Program-made: the position numbers and the translations under genes
Notes under the pieces: generated by a model
The model's database searches: none
What the model was told of the DNA's origin: nothing
Seen by the model: only the letters and a program-made list of their open reading frames with translations
Shown here: one piece after another, positions 43,801-55,800 of the stretch
How positions within the stretch are numbered: the first letter of the stretch is position 1
Layout: every line of letters begins with the position of its first letter
DNA from: Anarhynchus alexandrinus
Lineage: Eukaryota > Chordata > Aves > Charadriiformes > Charadriidae
NCBI GenBank assembly: GCA_008711295.1
Contig: VUYV01000124.1
Span: 1,568,943-1,632,942, forward strand
DNA length: 64,000 bases
Reading direction: 5' to 3'

Positions 43801-46800
43801 AACAAGGAGCTGAAGAAAATGATCAGCAGAGTAAGGCGGGGATCTGAACTTGGATATACAGTATTCAACACAGACTTTAGCAATCCGATAGAGGTGATGA
43901 ATAGTAAGGTAACTAAGTTTGCTAACATTACTGAGTTATTGCTCTACAGTACTGGATTTGAAGATTGGCTATGAGAGCAACCAAAGAACTTAGGATAGTG
44001 GATAACTGGGAAGACAAACCTCAGTGCAAGTAAAGCTTGAAGTGATCTATGCAGTACAAAGATATCCAACTTTTTATCTACAGCAATGGGCTCTGACTTA
44101 TACCTCTAAGGAACAGGATCTTAGGCGTTCATGAAAAGATACTTTCAGTGTTCAGTAGCAGACATAAAGAAAATAAAAACATCAGTAATCATGAAAGAGA
44201 GAAGAGATAAGAAAGCAAAGATAAGAAAGAAAGATAAGAAAACCAAAATTTTTCCCCATTTTCAAAACCACACTGTTTTAAAATAGATGTGGGAGAGGAG
44301 GAAGGGAACTGGAAAAACTCCAGACAAAGGCAAAAGCATGACCAGAAGTACAGAACAACTTCTACATGAAAAATAACTAAACTAGCACTCACCAAACTGG
44401 TAAAGCAGAGGGGTAGGACAGAGAGCCCTATAAAAGCCTACAAGCTATCAGGAGCTAGGACAGTATCATTCCATGTTCATCGTGTTCTCATATTCTTAGC
44501 CAGGCACCCACTGTTGGCCACAGTCAGTGACGATACTGAGCTGCACCTACCTTGGGCTGACCACACATAACCAATCCCGTGTCAGCCTAGATGCTCTGCG
44601 ATAGCCACAGCTATTTCTTCATCCTCTTGTATCATGTTCTTAGTGAAAGATATGAGGTTGTGAAACTAACTAGAGGACAAAGTGTTTTGCTCAAGCTTTG
44701 CTTCTGGTGGGTATATATTTGGGGATTTTCTATCTTCTCCATTTTAATAAACAAATCACAAGGAGGCTGACAAAATCTTCATCATAGTGACTTATAAACC
44801 TGTTTAGAGTAGCTATATTCTCTCCCTTGTGGGGCAGATGATGTTTAGACCTTTTTCAATTTTATGATGGCAATGTGAGATTGACAGCAAGAAGAAATAA
44901 TAACATAGATGTTAATTCTGTGCAGGAAAGGGTGATCATGAGAAGCAAAAAGGACCAGGAGAAAGAGAGTGTCAGTACTCAGAGCCGTTAAATGTCACTG
45001 TTGAAGTTTTTAATCATAAAATTCACTTTACTCATGGACTTTCATTTTGCTAAGTCTAAGCTATATAGCTAATGAGCCTTGGTTCCATCTTTAAGAGTCC
45101 AGGGAAATATCACCTAATTGAAAACCACTTGTATGAAGAAGAGGTGTAGAATATTTTACCATGTAGTTTGGTTTCAAAGGAAGAAAAAAAAAAAGACAAA
45201 AAAAAAAGACAGGAAGTACCCTGGCAATAGTTGTGCCAATACAATATTACAACAAAACATTTAGTGACATGGGAGATTTTCTTATTATAATAGCAATAAG
45301 AAAACCAGAACAGAACTCACTCTTCCCCCACTGTCTTTGAAAAAAATCACTTAGTCTCTTAAAGTAAATTAAAATGGACAATTGCCATAACATTAATTTA
45401 AAACTTCAGACTACTTAGACCAATGAACTTGATTTCATACATACCAAATATTCTGCAAAACTTGGGGGAAAGACATGCAACATAACTCTCCCTACAGACG
45501 ACAAGCTTTAGTTTAAATTAGGCATTTTAATAGACTTTCTCTAATCACGTAAAGCTAAAAGGTAGTTTTGCAGTTCGCTGCAGTAATCCGACAGTTTAAG
45601 ACAATTTGTCTCATTCTGTAACTCTGCACTTACCCCTTGTTCATCCAGCTTCATAAGCTGTTCTGTGACTTTTGGAGTGTTGAAGGCCAGCCTTAGGCAA
45701 TGGATATTCAGCTCAGGAACCACATACTCCAGCACTTCTTTTAGGGGAAGTCCCCTGGCTGTGCAATGCTTTGCAGTTGAAGGGATAGCATCTTCCAGCA
45801 CAGAGCCTCTTAATGTCATAAGCTAAGCATACAAAACAAAAATAGCTTATATATTGAATTATGCACTGAGAAAGGGTTGCTTTGCAATAGCAGTGGAGCA
45901 AAACATACTATTTTCCAATTCTCAATAGAGATTAAGGACATTAAGTAACTTATGTTGCATGAAACAGACACTGATATGCAAAACGTCACTCCGACAGCTA
46001 ACATTACACAGAATATCTCAAACGATTCAACAGATACAAGTTTTACAGGAAACTAATACTTGGAAAAGATTAGTAGCAGTATTTCTAGCAGAGCATTTCA
46101 AAGTATAAAAGTACACTTCTCAGGTCTACCTACTGTAACATATAAAACTGGAGGAAGTAATTTTCCTCCTCTTTGCTTGCTTCTAGTTACTATAGCTCCA
46201 GGAAGTTTCTCAGGCTTTAACCAAACCAACCTTCACAATTTTGTCTGTATTGGATATTATGGAATAACTCACTCACTGATAGGCTTACTTGTATTCTGTG
46301 TAATGTAAACACGCGGCATAACTTTGTCAGGAGAAGCCTGGATTATACATACGTAGAGGAGACAAATCTATTATCAATGCTGAAAAGCACACAAACCCCA
46401 CGCACACCACCTGGTTTTGCCTGCTCACTTCCAGCTTCTTTTACTACCGTTCCTGAACTGCTTACCTCACTGGTTCTGAATATGATCCGGTAGTTGTATT
46501 GAGGTCCATTTTCTTTGATTTCATCTGGCTTCTCTCTTCTTATACTCACAGCTACCGGACCCAGGTTCTCATCTGCCCCAAAATAGTTCCAGTGTTCTTG
46601 CATACCAAGGAAAAAAAAAAGAACACACAAATAAAAGTCCATCTTACTTCTTACACTTCGACTATATTTTCATGCTTAGTGGTTATATTGGAAATAAATT
46701 GCCAGCACCACTAGAGTCAATAAGAGCATGTCTTCCCTGGTACCAGGATTGCACTCTTGTGCTTCAGTTCTCTAACGAGTTACGTTTATACAAGAAGGCT

Positions 46801-49800
46801 GAAATTCAACATTGCGTCCTGCTTAAACAGGCCTGAACCAGGATACACCTCTTACATTGGCTCTTATATCGAAATCTGTTTCATTCACATTGAGTACAAT
46901 GAAGTTCCCCCTTAAAAATAAAAACAAGGAAGCCAAATGCACCGAAGTAGGAAACTCAACACTCTATGTTAAAATGGGAACAGCAAACAATTGTACTTAA
47001 CAAAGAACGTAACTTACTTTTTTTTGTATGGAAAAAGCAAAAAACAGTCATACAAGTTACTCAATTATAAAAGGGGGAAAACTGATGAAGCTGAAAAATA
47101 AGTTACAGACTTGTTCATAGTAAAAATAATCAAAGCATAGTACCATAGAAAAATAGAGTAAAGCGCAAGAAACAAAGCATAAATATTTAACAGTGAAGTG
47201 TCAAACAACCGTAAGAGTAAATTTAAAGTGCTAAGAGTTGAGTCTAAAACTAGCCTAACTGGGAAGGTGGCAGAGAGCAGAATACAGGGCTGAAGAAACT
47301 GCTCACTAGCTGAACAGTAGATTATTTGAGATACATTTTTATATTTAACTATACACATGTAAAGCCAAGCTTTAAATTAAAAAAAAAAAGAAAAGCACAT
47401 TTATAAAAATTAAAGCTTAACAATTGTAAGAGATTGGTGTTGAAGGCTCCCCTGTTGGGCCTTCTGAGCATTATGAACTGCCTCGACTGATGGCAGAGGG
47501 ACATCACCATGAATGCAGCAACATATAAACAAAGTTAGAATCATAGAATTGTTTAGGTTGGAAAAGACCCTTAAGATCATTGACTCCAACGGTTAACCTA
47601 ACACTGCCAAAACCACCAATAAACCATGTCCTTAAGTGCCACACATACCCATCTTTTAAATACCTCCAGGGATGGCAATTCAACCACTCCCCTGGGCAGC
47701 CTGTTCCAATGCTTGACAAACCTTGCGGTGAAGAAATTTTTCTTAATATCCATCCTAGACCTCCCCTGGTGCAACTTGAGGCCATTTCCTCTTGTCCTAT
47801 TGCTTGTTATTTGGGAGAAGAGACCGATCCCCACCTCGCTACAACCTCCTTTCAGGTAGTTGTAGAGAGTGATAAGGTCTCTCCTCAGCCTCCTTTTCTC
47901 CAGGCTAAACAACCCAAGTTCCCTCAGCTGCTCCTCATAGGACTTGTTCTCTAGACCCCTTACCAGCTTCATTGCCCTTCTCTGGACACACTCCAGTATC
48001 TTAATGTCCCTCCTATAGTGAGGGGTCCAAAACTGAACACTGTATTCAAGAAGCGGCCTCACCAGTGCCAAGTACAGAGGTACAATTACTTCCCTAGTCC
48101 TGCTGGCCACACTATTTCTAATACAGGCCAGGATGCTCTTGGCCACCAATGCACGCTGCTGGCTCATACTCAGCTGGCTGTTGATCAATACCACCAGGCC
48201 CTTTTCTGCTGGGCAGCTTTCCAGCCACTATTCCCCAAGCCTGTAGAGCTGCATGGGGTTGTTGTGACCCAAGTGCAGCATGCGGCACTTGCCCTTGTTG
48301 AACCTCATACCATGGACACCAGCCCATCAATCCAGCCTGTTGAGACCCTCCTGTAGAGCCTTCCTACCCTCAAGCAGATCAAGACCCCCGCCCAACTTGG
48401 TGTCATCTGCAAACTTACTAAGAGTGCACTCAATCCCCTCATCCAGATCGTTGATAAAGACATTAAAGAGAACTGGCCCCAATACTGAGCCCTAAGGGAC
48501 ACCACTTGTGACTGGCTGCCAACTGGATTCACCACCACTCTCTGGGCACAGCCATCCAGCCCCAGCAAAGATCGGACCTGTCCAAGCCATGAGCAGCCAG
48601 TTTCTCCAGGAGAACGCTGTGGGAAATGGTGTCAAAGGCTTTACTAAAATCTAGGTAGACAACATCCACAGCGTCTCCCTCATCCACTAAGCAGGTCATC
48701 TTGTCATAGATGGAGATCAGGTTAGTCGAGCAGGACCTGCCTTTCATAAAACCATGCTGACTGGGCCTGATCATCTGGTTGTCCTGTATGTGCCTTGTGA
48801 TGGCACTCATGATCTGCTCCATAACCTTCCCCAGCACTGAGGTCAGTCTGACAGGCCTGTAATTCCCCAATCCTCCTCCCTGCCCTTCTTGTAGATGGGC
48901 ACCACATTTGCTAACTTCCAGTCAACTGGGACCTCCTCGGTTAGCCAGGACTGCTGATAAATGATGTAAAGTGGCTTGGTGAGCAGTTCTGCCAGCTCCC
49001 TCAGTACCCTTGGGTGGATCCCATCTGGCTCCATAGACTTGTGTGTGTAGCAGGTCACTAACCATTTCCCCTTGGATTATGGGGGCTTCATCCTGCTCCC
49101 CGTCCCTGTCTCCCAGCTCAGGAGGCTGGGTACCCAGAGAACAACTGGTCTTAATATTAAAGACTGAGGCAAAGAAGGCATTATGTACCCCAGCCTTTTC
49201 CTCATCCTTGGTCACTATATTTCCCCCCACATGCAATAAAGGATGGAGAATCTCCTTAGCCCTCCTGTTGTTGCTAATGTATGCCTTGCACATATCTCAA
49301 GTGACAACAACTGAAGTTAAACATACCATACCTGAAAGGGAAATTTATGAGAAACTGTTGAAAAATAGAAGTCAAGCATTTTACAAGAAAAATAAGTCCT
49401 ATGTCATCACTTTCCATACGCTGCATATATGAATGAATTTATACATGCATAAAAATAGAAAGTTAGAGCTATCTGAAAATTCAACAATTCAAAGAAGAAA
49501 TGTGAAATTCAGTGGAATGAAAAAGAGATGTAACTGGCCTGAAAGGAAATGTAACCATACTGCCTGAACTACTATATACTGATTACTTGTTACTCTTAAA
49601 ACAACCAGAACTTTAAAACAAGAACTTTAAGAGCAGTTTAATATGAGCTATAGAGATAAAATGTAAAATATTTTAATATCATCAAGAACTGCATCGTTAA
49701 AGATACTAAAAATAGATATTGAAATACACTCCATTCAAAGCGATGTCAGTCATTTTTCCCAATGAATAATCATTTGTGGTGTTAAAAATTTGAGTGCCTC

Positions 49801-52800
49801 ATTTTTTATTCTATTTCTTTTAAAAATTACACTTACTGATTCTTGCTATACTTTCCTCCAACACACTAAATGCTTTTCAAGTAGGTGATCTCTGCTTGTG
49901 AGCTTACTTGTGCCCTAGAATTACACCTTTGCCTTCACACAGCTGTCCACCCCTTTAAGCCCTTGGGGGCTCTATTTTATTCCCCGGTATCTGGTATTTT
50001 ATTACCCTTTCCTCAACGTCTCCCATTTAAGATTTCAGAGCATGCAAGACATAAAAGAAACATGCTCGCAGCATTATAAAGCTTGCATTCTACCAAATTC
50101 CTCTGCAAGTCATCAAAAGCCAATACTCTGCACAGAGGTAATTAAGATTCAAAATTCTTTTAATATCTTGTGGAATATCCTGTAAATATTGGCCTAAGTT
50201 TTGGGTGACTGAATTAGTCATGAGTGGGGAAATTATGAATAAATTAGACCATCCACATAAGCCTAATTAAATCTTTATATTACTCCACTGATAAGAGCCC
50301 TGTAAATGCCACAGAGATCTTCTGTTGTTTAAAAATCCAAACCATCTTATTAGCTCCCTAACTTTTCTTCTTCCTCCATTAAGTAACTTGCTTTTTTTCA
50401 GGATGTTTATAGCTCACCAAACAGTTCATGCAGAGATGGTCAATGTAGAAGCACAGTCATTGAGAACGTGAGACCAATTTTCTATCAGCATATTACGCAG
50501 CTTCCAAAACCTGAGATAGCTTGGCCATCTCCACAGTAAACTGCTTAGTGACGTAAAAACACTGGTGTAACTTTGCTTATAGAACATTTTAAAGAAAAAA
50601 TACATGCTGGTAATACATACTAAGAGGGTCCAAAATTTATATTAGTTTTCTGTACTGACAACTGCACAGATGATAAAATTTGTGTATCTTGTAACCAGTC
50701 CAGCCTGCAATTCAGATAGAGAATTTTCTGAGGAGAAATTATTCTACATCTTGAAAACACATTTAGGAAGGCTGGTAAGAACCACCTTTGAAGCTGCATG
50801 AAAATACGTATACAATTCTGTATTGTTCAATTAAGCTTTTATCTAGCTCCTCTTTATTTGGAAAAATGCACAAGGTGTGGAATTTTACACTTCTCTGCTA
50901 ACAGGAAATGTCTTTTATTCTCTTCTCTTCAGTCTACAGCGGGCAGTTGTCTTTCTAGCTTTCCTATGCACCTCCTCTCTTCTATTCACATCGTCCTCTT
51001 CCGTATTCACATTTACTATAGGGTGGTCCATTCTTTACCTTTGCTTTTATTCTCTTTCTCCTCCTCTACCCCACCTCTGTATTCATTCTGCAAGCTACAG
51101 TATATACCCTCGTATCTGACTACTTTTCCCTGTGGTACAGTTTCTTGCATCTCTACCTGATTTTCTGCTACATCCTGAATTTCCTTGCATCCAACCATTT
51201 TCTCTTTCCTATAGCAGGAAAAGCAGTAGTAGAACTTAAGTGCACAAAGCTTAATATCCAATCTAAAGGTAGTTAATTAGGAGTTTGATTGTAAAAGCAA
51301 GGGCTACGTCACAACTGTAATTCAAGAATTTTATGCCAAAAGTGAATAGCATAGAAGACAGCTTTTTCCTCCACCCCACACAGAACCTCATTGAAAGCAA
51401 CATTTCTCAAGCTTGACATTATTTCATTTAAACTACTGCTGACAAATTATTTAATTAAAAGACAGTCAGAAGACAACTAGCAACAGCCATAAATTAATTT
51501 ATAAATCCATGTCAAAAATAAATAATTAATTGCTTGTACCTGGTCATTAACCAGATTATATATACTTTTAAAAATAGTTAAATATTTATCATATAATTCA
51601 AAAGACACTTCCAGTGAAAGAATTTAAGTAAAAATACTAATTTTCCTGGCAGATATTTACAACTTTCCCTTGCAAAGGAAATCCAAGTAAACGCACTTAA
51701 TTTTGAGCAAGGAGGGTTTTTTTTGCGCTTTTATCATATTTACCTTTGGATATCACGTTCAATTGATGCATTATGTGTAATCAGAGTAGAAGTAAAAATT
51801 GCAAACATTTTGCTTCAGAATGAAACTCTGCATCAAGCATTTTCCTCTAATCCTACCGCAGCATTTACAGCACTGGAAAACTCTGCCCAGCAGTTCTCTG
51901 GAAACAAGAGGGCAGCATTTTTAGAGCTCAGTCCTATAATGTCTTCAGACTGTTGATCATAACCAGACTGTCAACTGTAAATTTTCTGTAAGTCTAGCCA
52001 CATACTTGAAAGGTACTGATTTGGGGATAGAATATGCAGCAATTCAAAGCACTAGAGCAAAGGGTTTTTTTAGTGGCTGCCAACAGTTAAAGGAAAGCTG
52101 ACCAACAGCTCATTCGTTATAAAACCAGCTCAGGAAACTATTTACTTCTCAGTCAAGTCTTTCATTCTAAGCCAGTAAACTCAAATTTGTCCTAAATGGT
52201 AACGACGTTAGAGACTACTGCGTGATGATGACTGAAGCTAAAGGGATGCTCTTGGTTCTTTCCATAACTGTAATTCTCAGACACAACTGGGGGGACAGAG
52301 AATAGACTGCTCCTCTGGAGCGATATGCTCTCTTTTCTAAGCAGCGCTTAGACAAGCTGATGGAAACAAATTTTTAATTCCCTATAATTAAAGATTTCAG
52401 TCACATCACCATCAGCATCTCACCAAATTACCTTGGAGAAATTAAAATGAACTATAACAATGCAATGGCTTTCATTCTTTTTCTTTTTTTCTAAGACACA
52501 AAAGATTAACAGTGTGACTTTTTTTTTTTGTGATGAGACCTACTTTTCATTAAATCACGCTGACTGGCATCATTAATGATTTTTAACTGGCAGTTCTTTG
52601 TTGATATAGTCCCAAATTACCTGCTTTTTTATTTCAAGTTGGAATGAAAACAAACTAAAGGATTACAATTCTATGGGTCATCACTTTTTATTCTTTACAA
52701 GCTTTAGGATTACTTCAGTAGTTCTCCGATTCTATGAAATTCTCTTGGTTTGAGATCTTTAAAAGTTATCGTTGCTGAATCAGAATTTGCTTCATATTTT

Positions 52801-55800
52801 AAGACTATAAAATTAACCAAGGCCTGCTGACTTGACTAGCTGATCCCACTGAAACTGTCTTTCATTATTGTCTATTCCATTCCTAACATCATAAAGATCC
52901 AACCTCCTCCTCAAACAAGGAAGGTTCTGCATCATTACTTGCTTCATGTTATAAAAACTTTCAGTTAGAACTGTCTTCCTTAATATTTTTTCCTATAATG
53001 CTGCTTTAGGTTTTATCACTATCCCGCCTCTTTCAGATTAGTCTAAAGCTTGCTTGGGGAAAAACGATACACTGAGTGTTCAACGAAATGTGTTTGGTAC
53101 TTGTAGAACTGTGGGGTCTGGGCATGTCTGATGAGGCTTCTGAAGTACACCTCTTTTCAGGCAAAAATCTCTGATAGGAACAACGTCCCTGGCTCTTGCT
53201 TGCTGGACTGATCACAAACACAGTAAATTTAAAATCCAGTTTCAGGGCTTAAGGAAAATAAAAATAAAATTAAAAAAAATATCAAAATCACAGCTGCTTC
53301 TCTCCCTCCAAACCCGCTCCATACACACACAGACACTTTCGTATCTGGTTATCCCTCACCAATACCTCTTAGGACTAGGTTATGTTGATTTTATCTAATT
53401 CATCTTAATTACGACTAGAAAGAAAAGGAGCTATAATGGTGACTGGCACTGTAGTAGCATGAGGGTGTGATTTCCCTTAAGGACAAGGCAAACTAACAAA
53501 TTGCTGTTGCTCACACCTCCTTCCTCTTCCGCTGTTCACTCTCATTGCTTACCTGACACCAGGCTTTGGCACTTCTCTGCCTGCAAGGAAAACTGATTTC
53601 ACCCATTAAACTGGAGAGAAATAACCAAGCAATAAAAAGCAAATTCATTGCGATGGCAAGATTTCTGCTTGGTTAGTGAACTGAACTGGCTTGTCAAGTT
53701 TTCAGAAAACAAGAGAACTGATACAAGGAAAAGGGAGGAATAAAGTGCTGAAAAGCTGTTAAATGAGGTCAGCTGTAACATGAAACTGCACCTTTAGTTG
53801 CTGATTGCAAAACTCACCAGAGTGATAAGGAATCAAATTGTTCCAGAGGGAGGCAGTTAGGAAGGTAATTGCAGGCAGAGGTGTCTAATCTCAGGCTCTC
53901 CCCTCCAAACATACCTCATCCTACATTGTGTATCTGTCTTACTATTCTCAGAAAACCAGTATTTTTCCTCACTCCTTTCTCTCCAAAGGATGTGGATCAG
54001 CACTCTCAAAAACCTCTCAGCCCTAGAAAGACTGCAGAAAGAGGAGACTGTGGAAAATGTGACAAGAGCCACCCAACCAAGAGACAATGCAGGGAAGAAG
54101 AGGCAAGAGATGGACGTATGAGGCAAGGGAAAAACAGCAGATGAGATTACTATCTGTTATACACTGTTAACAAGCTGAAGTTTTTTTGAACTGATCATCC
54201 CCTTATTTTAATCAGGCATCCCTGTTACTTTAACCTGCAGGAAACAAGCTCTTTTGAGCTGCTTTCACTAAAGAGGTGAAACCCAATCCTGATTGTTGGT
54301 AGCCAAGGAACAAGCACTCTTCAGGTCAGTCATTAGACCAATTCTATCCATCAGGAGATACCATAGCAAGGCACACAATCCTGCAGGGAGAACTCAATCT
54401 TCAAAGGACTTTGGTCTGCACTCCTTTTTGATCATTTTCAGAATTGGGAAGAACAGAGAGAGAGATCTGCATCTCCCGGTCAGCATCATTTTGGTGAGAG
54501 GAGTATCTGGGTAATGTTTGGGTTTTGCTTGTTTCTATAGGTCAAAAAGCTTTGATCTGGGTGGTGGTTTTTTTTCCTGCATACCTCCAATGGAAATTAT
54601 AATCCTTGGTTTCAGCAGGACCATGTGATAAGAGAACTGTATTCTGTTTTCTCAGATACATTGTTGTCATTGCAACATATGTGTGTGCCTATAGTTACGT
54701 ATATACAGTGATAGTTTCTTTCTGCAGAATTTGACAAATTAGAAATTGCTTGCTAGAATGAGGGCTATGACAAAAATAGTGAGACAGACTTTAATCTTTA
54801 TTTATATGATATTATTGACTTAAAGTAAGTAACATCCCCCACACCTTTTGAAATGGATTATTAAGATATTAAAATGTCCAAAGATTATTGTAAACACTAA
54901 CGTTCCAAGCTGCACAATCCGTTAAATCCTCAGTACATCAAATCTTGATGTGGAGGGAAGAAAGTTCTCATATTTTAGGGGTTTATTTTCTTTTTTAATC
55001 TTTCAAGCACCAACCCCAGCCCACTCCCATGGATACCAAATCTGTGTTTCAAGATGTTTATAATTTGTAGCTACTGCTAACTGTTATGTGTAAGAGTTTA
55101 ACTCCAACGCTGCAAAAAAACTATTAGACATAGCATGTACTGATGGGTAAAATATACCATGTTGAAGCACCGATGATTAAAAACATACATAATTCTTGCA
55201 AATACTATTATACATCAGCTGAATTTTGTGTGTTTGTGAAACAAAAAATCATTACTAAAACACAAGGAGAAATAAAATTTCCCTACCTTTCTGATAGAAG
55301 AATTTTCGATAATAATATGCACCAAGGTCTACATGTTCAACGATGTATCTTTTCACTCTGTCTAGATGCAAAATCAGATTCTCCTTGGGAACTTCCAGAA
55401 CTGCTACTCCGGCATTCGTGCAATGAGAACTCAGAGTCGACTCAAATGAGGCACTTTCACATCCACTGAAGGAACCTGAATTAGATTTGGAAAGGCTGAT
55501 CTTCCTCTCCCCTTCCCCACCAATCTCATTACGAAAATAAGGACAACTCATCACAAGTTCATTGCTTTTATCATCCCCCTGGTCCATATTGAGACTTCCT
55601 TTCGAATTCAGGTCTTCAGTACTGCCCATTGGAGAATTGAAACTTGCAGAATGGGACAAGGGTCCAGAGACAAGTGATGCTACAGCAGCAGCAGATGCAC
55701 CTGTGGTTGTGTTCCTTCTTTTAATAACATTATGCCTGTTGATCGCTGCTTCATTTAAATCAAATAAAATACTCTGTACATCATAATGAGCAAAACACTT

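Larger units (their letters stand above)
37692..45633 (-). other. SIPA1L1 intron 3
   Basis: This 7.9 kb intron holds two young-looking CR1 copies on the minus strand (39368-39771 and 40691-41212) and two old CR1-like fragments on the plus strand (42270-42665 and 43690-44165). It also holds GA-rich low-complexity sequence at 44193-44241 and poly-A-rich sequence near 45182-45211. Confidence 0.7.

Noticed and set aside
48529..48870. Reverse transcriptase-like ORF as a possible retron, group II intron or host gene
   Set aside because: Its motifs, flanking segments and 3' end show it is part of a truncated CR1 LINE.
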